From Planococcus citri (Eukaryota > Arthropoda > Insecta > Hemiptera > Pseudococcidae), in contig NC_088678.1 in assembly GCF_950023065.1 (NCBI RefSeq), positions 6,810,580 to 6,874,579 of the forward strand: 64,000 nt of DNA, read 5' to 3'. A program made the translations under genes and the position numbers. Below the pieces are notes generated by a model. It was not told the DNA's origin, did not search any database, and worked only from the letters and a program-made list of their open reading frames with translations. Below are positions 46,619 through 56,835 of the stretch, piece by piece. How positions within the stretch are numbered: the first letter of the stretch is position 1; every line of letters starts with the position of its first letter.

Positions 46619-48619
46619 ATGAATTCCGATATGTATCGAAACAACGCTGCTATGCCTAGTACATCTAATAACCGCATCTATAATGTGAACAACGATGGAC
46701 GAATTCGACTAGAGGCGCGACGAAGAAATGACCCTAAACCGATTCCTCAACACGTAATGGATCCGCAGGTCGAAAATACTGCCAGGTACCATGAATATCA
46801 ACAAAAAGTGAATCAAACCGATATTGGTCAACCGCTACCGCCACGGAATTATGAATACATACATGGCATGCCAGAAGTCGAATATTGGAATCACGTATAC
46901 TCCACAGCGCCGAATTTCGATGCAACCATACCACCACCAAATATACGACGACTTAGAACCAGTTCAACTGATACCAGAAGTTCTTCAATCAATGGAAATT
47001 CTCGACCCAGTCAGGATATTTCGGATCTACCACCGGAGCCGCGGCCACAGAGAGAATATTGTTTCGATCCAATTAATCATGAAGAAGAGTTCCCGAATCC
47101 GCCGATGATTGAATATAAAATGCCGATTGATGATTTCGCACCAAAACTCGATCATACTACCGGAGTGGTAAACTGGATTAAGGCTGAAAAGAACGCGACA
47201 GATTTGAGGTTCAATAATGTTCAAGAAAGGATCAGAAGAGTTGAATCCGGACTTACTGTAACCCGCGCTGACTTCCAAGACTTTTTCCATTTATCTCAAG
47301 AAGACCGAGCCAAGGATCATGAAGCAGTGACTAACTATCTAAAGGAAAACTTCGAAAAGATAGCCCAACGATTCACGGCGAATGCAAACATGATGAAGGG
47401 ATTGAATCAGAACGATACTATGATCATTATGGAACAGCGAAATCTCCAACGGACATTGAACCAAGTAATTTCGGTTTTGAACAATCTACAAGGCCAGGAA
47501 CAACAACATCGACATGGACAAGATGAGAACATCCTAAATGGAAATCCGGAACACGTATACGAAAATCCAAATATGCCAAGGAACGATGAAAATTTTCGAC
47601 CAACTCGAAACCTAAATGGACTACCTCCGGTGAATCAGCGTGAACCTAGCGGAAATGTTTTCAAAGTATCGACATCGCTGCCAGTACCCATTACCACGCG
47701 TCAACGAAGACTCCGGTATAATATCAGATTTGGAGATGGAAAAAATGACATCAAACCTAAACATTTGATGGATTTCAATATTTATTACAACAACAACAAT
47801 AAATTTGAAGTCATGAATTTTATCCAGAAATTCGAACGTTACATGGAAATGCATCGATGCAATGAATATCAATTTTGCCTACAACTCGAACAGATGATAC
47901 AAAGCGATATTGGTATGACATGGAAAAACTCAGCGAATTTCGACGATGGATATTATGCTTACCGAGACTCTTTTGTTCGTAAAGTATGGGACGGAGTACA
48001 ACAAAGCAACGCTTACACACATTTCCTCAATCTACACATCGACAATCGTTCCTCAATGCAGCTTGGAATGGAGTTATTAAAATGGTTCCAGATTCTATGT
48101 GACACCGACTTACCAGACTCGACAATAATGAATGCAATTCTCATGAAAACGCCAAGTAGTTTGAAATATCATTTCACGACGGAAATAAGGGAAAACCGAA
48201 TCTTGTTTGCGAAGAAATTAATGGACATGGCTCGTCACGAAGAATATGCCGACAACCCATTTCAGATCAGAGATCCGCCGATAGCTTCAACTTGGAACAG
48301 GAATCCAGTAACCGGACGTTTTGAAAATCCTAACCATACAGCTCGTCCTATTCGCAATCCTAATCAACCTCAAGCTGGGGCACCTCATAATAATACGCAG
48401 AGAGACGGGAATAATCAAGATACTACCAGCAATACTCGACCGCAAACGAAACCGAATTTGAATTTGATGGGTTATAGTCAACCGACCTCACAGTTTGACG
48501 AAGCAGGACAAATCTTCGACGATATACAATCTAGACATGAAGAAGAATTCTACACCAATTCGTCCCAGGATTCAAAAAACTTGATGAACCCCTCTGCCCA
48601 AGCGGAGGGAGCTTTCTAG
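46619..48619 (+). CDS. gag: Gag-like structural protein, 666 aa
   Basis: The expected product is the particle-forming protein of an LTR element. The open frame before it starts at TTG; the first ATG in frame (46,619, MNSDMYRNN) is used. Residues ~1-150 are Arg/Asn/Pro rich. ~180-300 is a charged, helix-rich region likely to form a coiled coil (VNWIKAEKNATDLRFNNVQE, NLQRTLNQVISVLNNL). ~365-545 resembles the capsid-like part of retrotransposon Gag (FVRKVWDGVQQSNAYTHFLN, LGMELLKWF). The C-terminus is Asn/Gln/Arg rich. No CCHC zinc knuckle is present, so RNA binding would rest on the basic tail. It ends in TAG at 48,617, 38 bases beyond a -1 frameshift signal into Pol. The assignment rests on position and capsid-like features, not on a clear family signature. 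Confidence 0.8.
   Translation: MNSDMYRNNAAMPSTSNNRIYNVNNDGRIRLEARRRNDPKPIPQHVMDPQVENTARYHEYQQKVNQTDIGQPLPPRNYEYIHGMPEVEYWNHVYSTAPNFDATIPPPNIRRLRTSSTDTRSSSINGNSRPSQDISDLPPEPRPQREYCFDPINHEEEFPNPPMIEYKMPIDDFAPKLDHTTGVVNWIKAEKNATDLRFNNVQERIRRVESGLTVTRADFQDFFHLSQEDRAKDHEAVTNYLKENFEKIAQRFTANANMMKGLNQNDTMIIMEQRNLQRTLNQVISVLNNLQGQEQQHRHGQDENILNGNPEHVYENPNMPRNDENFRPTRNLNGLPPVNQREPSGNVFKVSTSLPVPITTRQRRLRYNIRFGDGKNDIKPKHLMDFNIYYNNNNKFEVMNFIQKFERYMEMHRCNEYQFCLQLEQMIQSDIGMTWKNSANFDDGYYAYRDSFVRKVWDGVQQSNAYTHFLNLHIDNRSSMQLGMELLKWFQILCDTDLPDSTIMNAILMKTPSSLKYHFTTEIRENRILFAKKLMDMARHEEYADNPFQIRDPPIASTWNRNPVTGRFENPNHTARPIRNPNQPQAGAPHNNTQRDGNNQDTTSNTRPQTKPNLNLMGYSQPTSQFDEAGQIFDDIQSRHEEEFYTNSSQDSKNLMNPSAQAEGAF
48574..48609 (+). 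promoter_or_regulatory. Programmed -1 ribosomal frameshift signal between gag and pol
   Basis: The Gag reading frame passes TCA AAA AAC, giving the canonical slippery heptamer A-AAA-AAC at 48,574-48,580. A 9-nt spacer follows, then an 8-bp GC-rich stem (CCCTCTGC / GCGGAGGG, one U-G pair) with loop CCAA at 48,590-48,609. Slipping back one base opens the Pol frame, which is free of stops through the overlap. This is a textbook retroviral arrangement. Confidence 0.93.
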
Positions 48620-51600
48620 TAAATTCGATTCTTCCGGTTGCTGTCGACACATCTTATAACTCTCCGCTTGACGATTACGAATTTATCGGCGATGATTTGG
48701 CATATTTCATTAAATACGGCATAGCTGGAGTGAACGACGAGTGTCCATCATATCTACGAGAAGGTTTGAATTTGCGAGAAATTGCCACCGAAATCGACAA
48801 CTCCAAATATACAAAGAAAAATGTTTTGATCTCGCTCGGCGACTACGAATTGAACAATCAATACATGAGTGTTAAATTTGTCGAAAAACTACTCGATAAA
48901 ATACTCAGTATTTTAGTTAACAAAAAATTCGACGACATACTTGTTCTCTTCCCAGTCACCAAGCCTAGAGCTGACTCGACATCGACAATTCCAGTCAACC
49001 GCTGGTATGAGTTCCTGTGCGTATTCAAAACAATCTGTGATAAACATCAAGTTCGGCTTTTAATCAACGTTGCACTGAAGTTTTTGTATTACGACTTAAA
49101 TTTCAAAGAAGGACATCAACTTATACTCGCCAAAGATACTGACGATATGGTTATTCCAGATATGGACTGTTTTTATTTCAGTAACCCTGAAAATATATCG
49201 AAATTCAGCTTATACATACGCAAAGCCATCTTATATACACTGAATGAATATTGCAATCCAGATTATCGACTCAACATCAAACGGGAAGCTGTAAACATAC
49301 CAGAAATAACGGAAAATGAATTCGACGTCTACGTATCGATCCCGCAAGGAAACACCCATCGAATACCCGTCAACTCTATGCAGATTATACACGACATACT
49401 TTCGTTACCGGATAAGGAAGCTGCGCTGCAGTACATGGAAACAGTTAATCAAACATCGAAGGATGAGTTAATCAAATTGGTGCTACCACTTGAGATTAAT
49501 GGAGTTCCAACTTCCGAATCACCTGATACCGACTTCTTATCAATTGAAGAAATTTCATCTAATATGTCATCGCTAACAATCGGCTCCGAAGATGAATCTC
49601 AGCGACCAATGGTTTTAAATACCATGACTATCGTCAATCGAATCGACACATCGACAGCTGAATCATCTAATAACCTCGACCTATCGATTTTACCGAAACC
49701 ACCTACAAAGGAAGCAGATGCCGATATTAATGTAAAATCTCAATTATTTTCACCGAAAGAGAAGCCATTTACCTGTGTGATTCCGTTGCGCCTTGGAAAA
49801 GTTCGTTATCCTGCCCAATTGGATTCCGGTGCTACGCCGAACGTCATCTCCGAGAAAACTGCTCTCCAGATTATTGCAGACCATTCCGATGAAATCACCT
49901 ATATTCAACTTGATAATCCAGTTGTTTGTGTACTTGCGAATAACATCGAAGCCAAAACGGAAGACTACGTCATCGTTCCAACTTTATATTTTGGAAGCCA
50001 TGCTCTAAAGATTCCATTTTACGTGCTGAAAGATTGTAATCAAACATTCTTAATCGGAACTCAATCTATGCGATACTTGGGAATTGACTTACGTATGAAA
50101 GAAAATTTCGCACTTTGTCAGCCTCATAAGGATGCAGAAGTTGAAGTACTCGAATTTCTCAGCCCAGATCAATATAAAGACAAATTGATCATTTCGCATG
50201 CTCATATGAAGAAGGAATATCTCGATGAAATGGATCACGTTTTACGACGCACGAACACCTGGATTAAGTACGACAAATTACCTAAAGGGGTTCATGATGA
50301 TGGACCCGAAATATTCGTCCAACGACTAAAGGAAGATCTCGCCGAAGCTGTCACCGCTAATCGACTATCTCAAGCTCAGGCCAACGAAGCTTTCGACAAA
50401 CTATGGGTTTTCAACGACGTATTTTCGAAATTTCCTGGAAGATATACCGGAGATAAAATCGAACTACTTTTTAACATCCCAACCGACGATATACGCTATC
50501 GAGGGGCAAAATACAACCCTTCCAAGAAGCTAATGGACGATTTACGAAAGGAAATCCAAGTTATGCTTGCCACCAACGTCATCGAACCATCTAATAGCAC
50601 CTATATCAACCCGATCGTCGTAAATGTTAAAAAATCCGGAGAAATCAGAGTTTGCCTCAATCCAGTCGACCTCAATCCAATCCTAATGGAAAATTACAAC
50701 GAAGCCGGATTACTCGACAGAATCATCACCGATGAACCAGATGCTAAACTATTCAGCAGCTTGGACTTCGTAGCGGGATTTTGGCAACTTGTACTGAAGG
50801 AAATTTCGAGAAAATATTGCGCCTTTCAAGTGGACGGAAGAGTCTACCAATTTATACGACTACCCTACGGTTTGAAAGTTTCATCTGCCTATTTCGTCAA
50901 TATGATCAACGAAGTAATACCTGACACTCCTGGGATAACGAAATACGTCGACGATTTACTCTTGCGTGCTGCATCATTTGAAAAAATGTTGGAATTGATA
51001 ATTCTTGTATTATCGATCTTACGAAAGCACAATCTACGATTGAACGCCAAGAAGACGATGTTTTTCAAGGACAAGACGGAACATCTCGGATTCGACCTCG
51101 GACCAGGAAAAATTTCAAAGCAATCCTGCAAAATCGAAAAATTCAACAGTTATATTGTGAAACATACGTCCAAGGGAAAATTCAAACTGAAGAATCGCAT
51201 TGAAATATTGGAATTCATTGGACTCACCGGCCTATATCGCAGATTCATTCCAGCATATCAACAAATCCTTGCACCTCTATACAAATTAACATGCGAAGAT
51301 GTACCCTTTGAATGGGGCACCGAACAGGAGGACGCAGTGGAGCAGATACGAATCGAATATACGAAGAATTTTTCACTTCATGCAGCAAGAGACAAAATCG
51401 ACCTATATCTTGACACCTATACTTCAGTCGACGCAATGAACGCGGTACTATATCAGAATTACGAGAATCAAGACGAAATTGTAATGTTTACAAGTCATAG
51501 CTTCAAACCTCATCAAAAGAAATACACTCTTTTAGAAAGGGAGATGTATAATCTTGCGAAGAGCATCAAGAAATTACAGCTATGGCTACACGGACGAACA

Positions 51601-54363
51601 ATTCACGTACGCAGCGATTTACTGTCAATAGTCAACAAATTCGAAGCGATAGCAGAGGTTCACAGAAAAGCAGCCGGCTGGATAACTCTGTTCAATTGTT
51701 ATCATCTCATCTACGACATTCGAAAACGACACAAGAAATGGTTCGGAATACAAGCTCCCGAATTGACGATAAATTCAATCACCATATCCAGCTCTGTAAA
51801 CGAAGATGACGATTTACCAACACGCATCAAGAAGCAATTACACGAATATTTACAGAAATTGGATCAGATTCAACGTCGAGATGCCAGATGTATGAACATT
51901 ATGCGCCGCCTGAAGACACCTGATAATGAATTGACGCAAACGGCTAGAGCTATCAAGAAAAATTTAGCTAAAAAATTCTCAATCGACAAATTCAACGAAC
52001 GCGAAATTCTGATGTATAAATACCTAGACGACACGAAAGTACCAGTTATCCCAGACGAAGTATTCAAAGACTTGATACTATTTTTGCACGAAATATATGG
52101 CCATGTTGGAGCGAACAAACTTGAGACGATTTTTCGACGATTGTACTATTCAGCTAATGCAAAATACTACATACGATTCATCACCGGTGAATGCTTACAT
52201 TGCAAAGCGAACAAATCCTATTCGGAGAAGAAACCATTAGAATATGCGCGAATAGTATCCTATGGACTTGCTGACGTTGTATCAGTCGACATACTTGGAC
52301 CAATAGCGAACTATTCAGATCAACCTCGATATCTGCTCGTTTCCAAAGACGTTTTGACTGGAAAAACTTGGATCAGCGCCTTACTCAACATCAAACAAGA
52401 AACTGTTGTCATCGCCATGGAGTCAGTGATTTCCTATATAACATCAAGAGGATTAAAGATCAAACGAATTGTTACTGACAATGCTACGCAGTTTACGAAC
52501 GCCTTATGGAATAATTTACTTACGAAGCATAAAATCAAGATTACTCACTCCACAGCTTATAATCCACAGTCGAATTTGGTAGAACGAGCAATGCGAGATA
52601 TTGGCCAGCGACTTAGAATAAAGATGAACACGAACTCGGACGGAGCATATTCTCATCATGGTTGGAGCGCTTTCATCGGTGAAATCGAAGCTGAAATTAA
52701 CAATACTCCGAATGACGTCAACGTTCCTCCAAATGAAGCCTGGGGCATAGACGATTTTGACAACGAATTACAGGCTGAAAAATACACGATCAATGCGAAA
52801 TACGAACTACGCAAATTACGTGAAACGAAGAATCAGCGGAAATTACCTTCGGTGACGAGCGACGAATTATTCATCAATAAACTTGACTTAGTAGACGACG
52901 TATACACTTCTCCAGATGGTTTCATCCATATTTCGATCGATGGCGCCTGTGCTGATAATGGATCACCGAATGCTATCGCTGGTATTGGGATATGTTTTCA
53001 TCCTGAGGGACAGAAAAACATCTCACAAAGAATCACGAATTCAAATTATCCACTAACCAATAATTTGGCAGAAGCTGTAGCTCTACTTACCACAATGAAG
53101 ATCATGTTATTTAACGACATCCGGAAGCTGCGCGTAATTTCTGATTCCTTCTACTTGACATCGGCGATTAATGACACAGTAGCGAAATGGTCTGAAAACA
53201 AATGGAAAAATTCAGCTAATAAACCGGTTCACCATCAGGATATTTTCAAAGAAATAATCGACCTAAAGAGCAAATTTGAAGACTTTCAACTTATACATGT
53301 ATATGCTCGACAGACGGATTTTGGAAATTTCACAGCCGACGAGTTAGCCAGAAAAGCTGTATACAATGATGACCTCGACATTTCCCGGATGGACGTATTA
53401 ACCAATCGACAAGCGCTGATTAAATTAATCAAAGAGCGGAAGAAAATAAAACATCAATCAAACGAACAGAGACATAACAAACGATACGGCGACCCACGTA
53501 TATTTCAACCAGGAGAATTGGTTATGATTACCAATCATCAGCAGTCATCGAGCGATAAAGGAACATCAGCGAAACTCTATCCAAAGCGATATGGGCCATT
53601 TGTTGTTGTAAATCATGTTGGTAGAAACTGCTACGAAGTACAGAAAGTTGGTGATAAAACAGACAAGCGTCTGATTAATGTTCGACAAATCACAACTTAT
53701 TTAAATCTCTACCACCTGAAGATTCTACGCAAGGAGCCGAAACTGCGATCCAAATTCGACGATAGATCCTTACGTAGAAGAATTTACCAATTTGCTGAAC
53801 ACAAGGACATCTTGGAGAAATACCTAGAAGAAATCGAAACGCCGAGAAAGAAAAGAGTTCGTAAATTTGATGAAATGAACGAAGGTGAAAAGTTGGAAGA
53901 ATTCGATGAAATTCGCAAGAAATATCGCAAACAAGCTGATGAAAATCAATGCAAACAATTCAACATCGTTCTATCAAGAGTAATTCCAGATCAATCAGCA
54001 CGAGAAGAACTTGAAAAAGAAGCTGACAACAGGATGCGCATGCGCAAAAGAAGAAAAAGGATCGACTATAACGAGAATACCGACCTACCTGAAGATACGA
54101 CAAAGGTTCCGAAAAAGAGATTCAAAAGCGTCAATTTCATCATTTTGAACATGTTGAATTTTGCAGAGCGCATGCGTTTTACTCAATTATTCTCTACACT
54201 TCAAGATTGGTCTGTCGATTCTCCCACCACTCAAGAATTAGTTTGTAAAAATCATTTTCAGAACGATATTTCAGCGAATATTCATTACTATTTCGGCTCT
54301 GAAGCAGTTCAATCATTTCTTCCGGAATCATCAGCGCAACCCAATTCAGCTGAATCCAACTAA
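48580..54363 (+). CDS. pol: Pol polyprotein with SGNH-like, PR, RT, RNase H, IN, second RNase H and GPY/F domains
   Basis: It is reached by -1 frameshifting from Gag; numbering starts at the first codon after the slip (1,927 aa). Domains in order: SGNH-like ~30-235 (IGDD at 36-39, LISLGDYELN, ILVLFPVTK); aspartic protease ~394-507 (DSGA, Asp415); reverse transcriptase ~631-844 (YVDD 789-792); RNase H ~931-1021 (Asp945); integrase zinc finger His1170, His1175, Cys1205, Cys1208; integrase core Asp1237, Asp1300, Glu1335; a second, RNase HI-like domain ~1445-1600 (Asp1454, Glu1498, Asp1522, Asp1587); GPY/F module ~1642-1707 (RYGPFVVVNHVG); then a charged tail with RMRMRKRRKR. It catalyses maturation, reverse transcription and integration. 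The second RNase H between the integrase core and GPY/F, and the SGNH-like head, are unusual. All catalytic residues are present and no frame is broken, so the copy may be young. Confidence 0.96.
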   Translation, partial: LDEPLCPSGGSFLVNSILPVAVDTSYNSPLDDYEFIGDDLAYFIKYGIAGVNDECPSYLREGLNLREIATEIDNSKYTKKNVLISLGDYELNNQYMSVKFVEKLLDKILSILVNKKFDDILVLFPVTKPRADSTSTIPVNRWYEFLCVFKTICDKHQVRLLINVALKFLYYDLNFKEGHQLILAKDTDDMVIPDMDCFYFSNPENISKFSLYIRKAILYTLNEYCNPDYRLNIKREAVNIPEITENEFDVYVSIPQGNTHRIPVNSMQIIHDILSLPDKEAALQYMETVNQTSKDELIKLVLPLEINGVPTSESPDTDFLSIEEISSNMSSLTIGSEDESQRPMVLNTMTIVNRIDTSTAESSNNLDLSILPKPPTKEADADINVKSQLFSPKEKPFTCVIPLRLGKVRYPAQLDSGATPNVISEKTALQIIADHSDEITYIQLDNPVVCVLANNIEAKTEDYVIVPTLYFGSHALKIPFYVLKDCNQTFLIGTQSMRYLGIDLRMKENFALCQPHKDAEVEVLEFLSPDQYKDKLIISHAHMKKEYLDEMDHVLRRTNTWIKYDKLPKGVHDDGPEIFVQRLKEDLAEAVTANRLSQAQANEAFDKLWVFNDVFSKFPGRYTGDKIELLFNIPTDDIRYRGAKYNPSKKLMDDLRKEIQVMLATNVIEPSNSTYINPIVVNVKKSGEIRVCLNPVDLNPILMENYNEAGLLDRIITDEPDAKLFSSLDFVAGFWQLVLKEISRKYCAFQVDGRVYQFIRLPYGLKVSSAYFVNMINEVIPDTPGITKYVDDLLLRAASFEKMLELIILVLSILRKHNLRLNAKKTMFFKDKTEHLGFDLGPGKISKQSCKIEKFNSYIVKHTSKGKFKLKNRIEILEFIGLTGLYRRFIPAYQQILAPLYKLTCEDVPFEWGTEQEDAVEQIRIEYTKNFSLHAARDKIDLYLDTYTSVDAMNAVLYQNYENQDEIVMFTSHSFKPHQKKYTLLEREMYNLAKSIKKLQLWLHGRTIHVRSDLLSIVNKFEAIAEVHRKAAGWITLFNCYHLIYDIRKRHKKWFGIQAPELTINSITISSSVNEDDDLPTRIKKQLHEYLQKLDQIQRRDARCMNIMRRLKTPDNELTQTARAIKKNLAKKFSIDKFNEREILMYKYLDDTKVPVIPDEVFKDLILFLHEIYGHVGANKLETIFRRLYYSANAKYYIRFITGECLHCKANKSYSEKKPLEYARIVSYGLADVVSVDILGPIANYSDQPRYLLVSKDVLTGKTWISALLNIKQETVVIAMESVISYITSRGLKIKRIVTDNATQFTNALWNNLLTKHKIKITHSTAYNPQSNLVERAMRDIGQRLRIKMNTNSDGAYSHHGWSAFIGEIEAEINNTPNDVNVPPNEAWGIDDFDNELQAEKYTINAKYELRKLRETKNQRKLPSVTSDELFINKLDLVDDVYTSPDGFIHISIDGACADNGSPNAIAGIGICFHPEGQKNISQRITNSNYPLTNNLAEAVALLTTMKIMLFNDIRKLRVISDSFYLTSAINDTVAKWSENKWKNSANKPVHHQDIFKEIIDLKSKFEDFQLIHVYARQTDFGNFTADELARKAVYNDDLDISRMDVLTNRQALIKLIKERKKIKHQSNEQRHNKRYGDPRIFQPGELVMITNHQQSSSDKGTSAKLYPKRYGPFVVVNHVGRNCYEVQKVGDKTDKRLINVRQITTYLNLYHLKILRKEPKLRSKFDDRSLRRRIYQFAEHKDILEKYLEEIETPRKKRVRKFDEMNEGEKLEEFDEIRKKYRKQADENQCKQFNIVLSRVIPDQSAREELEKEADNRMRMRKRRKRIDYNENTDLPEDTTKVPKKRFKSVNFIILNMLNFAERMRFTQLFSTLQDWSVDSPTTQELVCKNHFQNDISANIHYYFGSEAVQSFLPESSAQPNSAESN

Positions 54364-54635
54364 TACGATCAAGCTGAACTTTACCGATTTTGACAATACT
54401 ATCCTGGACAGATTTATACTTATTATTTCAAGAAGATTTTTATTATTTCAACTTATATTTTTTCAAGAGGACTTTATTTTCAACTTATAATTTTGAGAAG
54501 ATTTTCCATTCTCAACCTATTATTTAGCAACTTATAAGAAGACTACATCTTATAGTTTTTACACGAATTTCACCGATTGGCAACCCCGTCGGGTGTAATT
54601 GACTCACCCACCGAAATTCGTTTATTTTAATCGAC
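54364..54635 (+). other. Spacer after pol with four CTTATA motifs and RNA element copy 1
   Basis: 272 bp without a gene. It holds CTTATA motifs at about 54,459, 54,483, 54,530 and 54,549 and ends with the foldable element at 54,563-54,621, just before the next ATG. Confidence 0.6.
54563..54621 (+). promoter_or_regulatory. Duplicated foldable RNA element, copy 1
   Basis: The outer helix ACGAATTTC / GAAATTCGT (9 bp) encloses an inner helix CCGAT / GTCGG with loop TGGCAACCCC, then a GGGTG...CACCC segment. It ends 14 bases before the ATG at 54,636. The second copy is at 60,058. Outer helix and loop are conserved, and inner pairs change in a way that keeps pairing. I do not recognise a known ribozyme or riboswitch class. 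Confidence 0.6.
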
Positions 54636-55508
54636 ATGTTTCATCGAATTGCACCTAATATGGAATTACCAGAAGTTCCTGACGTGAGAGTTATCAATGA
54701 AGCCGAGAATTTAGTTCGTATTCGACGATTCGATGGTACCTACCAAGATGTCATTTTGCCGATCAATTTTGAAAACATCGAAGACAAATTGAGAGAAGAA
54801 GGATGTCGATGGGGACCAGCTCTACCTGCCAGCGTACCAAAATATTTCCATTTCGTCAATCAGCACTTATTTATCAGTCGATATCGCTCAATCTCTCGAT
54901 TTGATGGCACTAACATCGTACATGCATTTATCAACGGATGGTGGATAATCGGCGACGGAGTTGCACATGGAATTATACGTGAATTTTTCAAGAACGACGC
55001 TCGACTTAGAAATGCTTGGGATTATTCGAAAGTATCCGGTTCCAACTTATCGGCACGAAGACTTCTATTTAACCTACGTCGACACAAAATAATCATTCCA
55101 CCAAGGATTATACTCGCTATGGCTAGCCACGATTTGCTAAAAGAACCATTTCAACGAGCTTGTCATAATACGAAAGAGCTAGTATCATACCTGATTAGCG
55201 AAGGAGCCGAAGAAATTCTCATATTGCCGAATATTAACTCATCTATGATTCCAGACCGAACGTTGAGAAATAAATACAGAAAATTCCTACAACACGAATT
55301 GCCGAAAATCGACCCGAATACCGTTGAATATGCACATACTTACTGCGAAGTGATGGATAAAGCTGATCCTTGTTATAAAGACAGAATCGGAAATTACTAC
55401 TGCCATCCTCTGATACACGCCAAACTTGCATACCGAATTGTTCGTCATACGCAGGAATTCTCACCATACTATCGACAAGCTGAAGATGCCTACGAAGATC
55501 GACATTGA
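54636..55508 (+). CDS. SGNH-like protein without RING, 290 aa
   Basis: Short member of the element's SGNH-like family. The N-terminal ~80 residues are specific to it. It then carries the shared pattern: 'WWIIGDGVAHGII' (GDG at 106-108), 'WDYSKVSGSNLSAR', 'IILAMASHD', 'ILILPNINSS' and 'DRIGNYYCHP' (Asp249, His257). In true SGNH hydrolases the first block is GDS with the nucleophile Ser; here Ser is replaced by Gly, although the C-terminal Asp and His are kept. It may be a binding protein or a divergent enzyme. There is no signal peptide or membrane segment. ATG at 54,636 sits 14 bases after a foldable RNA element. An AATAAA signal follows the stop by ~100 bases (55,610). Fold assignment is by pattern and moderately sure. 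Confidence 0.8.
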   Translation: MFHRIAPNMELPEVPDVRVINEAENLVRIRRFDGTYQDVILPINFENIEDKLREEGCRWGPALPASVPKYFHFVNQHLFISRYRSISRFDGTNIVHAFINGWWIIGDGVAHGIIREFFKNDARLRNAWDYSKVSGSNLSARRLLFNLRRHKIIIPPRIILAMASHDLLKEPFQRACHNTKELVSYLISEGAEEILILPNINSSMIPDRTLRNKYRKFLQHELPKIDPNTVEYAHTYCEVMDKADPCYKDRIGNYYCHPLIHAKLAYRIVRHTQEFSPYYRQAEDAYEDRH

Positions 55509-56835
55509 TTAATAATCAATAAATTATCATTGTTTAACTCTCACATTAAATCGAACTTACCCATTTTTATAGAGTTGTATTCGTGTATTTTTTCCATCAC
55601 GTACTTGAAAATAAAATTTCACTCCAAAACTCGTCATTATTTGCTCGGTCGAAACACACAGCGCTTGCAACAAAGAAACCAAATTCATCGAAATAGCACC
55701 GCAGCGGAGAGGGGAATTCAACACATCACCCCCGCCTACTCATACGCTCGCTCACACAAAAGCCAACTCCTTATCTGTTCTTGGAACTGACTGCGCAGAT
55801 TTCATCGATTAAACCGATTGCGACACCGCTGCTCATTATTACTGTGCTTTTAATATGAGTATGTTCGTATTTGCTATTTGCTTGTGTCTTGTGCGTTTTT
55901 TCTGACTTTAATTTGCGGTTTATTCGAATTTATTCGAAAGGTAAGGAGTTCAACTTATAATTAAAGCGTATTTACATCTTATATAATTTCGACGACCTCG
56001 ATTAATTGAATTAATCCTGATTATTTTTGTTCGATCGAATAGTGCTATTTTCGTTCTGCCATCTTTAAAGGAAGAAGAATTTTATTCAATTGGTTTCTAT
56101 TAGCGTTGATTTTCGATTTGAGTAAGTAATTCGATTTATATTACAACTTATAATCACCTTATATTCGGAGTGTTTATTTTATTTATCGATTGATGGAAAT
56201 TATTTCGAGTTAACTCGACACATGTGTGTTATCGAGCTGATCGAAATTCTCGCCTTTGTGTTTTGGTATCGATCCTCATAAACACCCCTTGTTTACATTG
56301 ACTATCGATACCTACATTCTGTACATATTATTCTAATTACTTGGCGACTCTTTCTGCTCACACTCGGTAATACCAGACGTGTTGTATTTTTCATCTCATA
56401 ACCAAATGATAGTTCGATACTCAGTAATTCCATATACCTGCATGAAACCTACGTACGTGTAATTCGATATAACTAGTGAAAATGCCGATTCCTAATCGAT
56501 ATGTTATTATAGGTCAAGATTGATCCATCTCCGGAAATCAATCATTCCTTAGAGCTTTTGTTCGAATACCTTCGCTTAAGAAGACGACGTCCTGTTAATC
56601 CACCTCCAGCAGCGTGAATTTTTCGTATTTCAACTTATAACCCAGCTTATAAGGTAAATTTCGACCACTCTATCGACCTATCTCATATCGAACCGGGAAT
56701 TAATCGTGTTTTCATCTCATAATAGTTTGCTGTCAATTTTGAATTTTCGTGACCTGCTCAAGTGTTCTTGTCGACGAGGAAGGTATTTTCGGCGTTGTTT
56801 TATTCGTTGGAGGCTGTACGTCTGATAATTGCAAT
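55509..56835 (+). other. Intergenic part of the element, poly(A) signal and motif cluster
   Basis: 1.3 kb with no supported gene. AATAAA at 55,610-55,615 could end a transcript of the 290-aa gene. Splice-donor-like sites occur (AAAG|GTAAGG near 55,939, TGA|GTAAGT near 56,123, AAG|GTAAAT near 56,651). CTTATA/CTCATA motifs recur at about 55,953, 55,978, 56,148, 56,159, 56,398, 56,633, 56,646 and 56,715. It probably holds the 5' untranslated exons of the next gene. Confidence 0.5.

Noticed and set aside
48697..48699. TTG at 48,697 as the start of Pol
   Set aside because: The frame is open further upstream through the Gag overlap and a canonical -1 frameshift site lies at 48,574; the SGNH-like IGDD block is just upstream of this TTG.
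54563..54621. Foldable element considered as a hammerhead or HDV-like ribozyme
   Set aside because: The conserved CUGANGA core of hammerheads is absent on both strands, and I cannot lay out an HDV-like double pseudoknot. It is kept as an unclassified structure.
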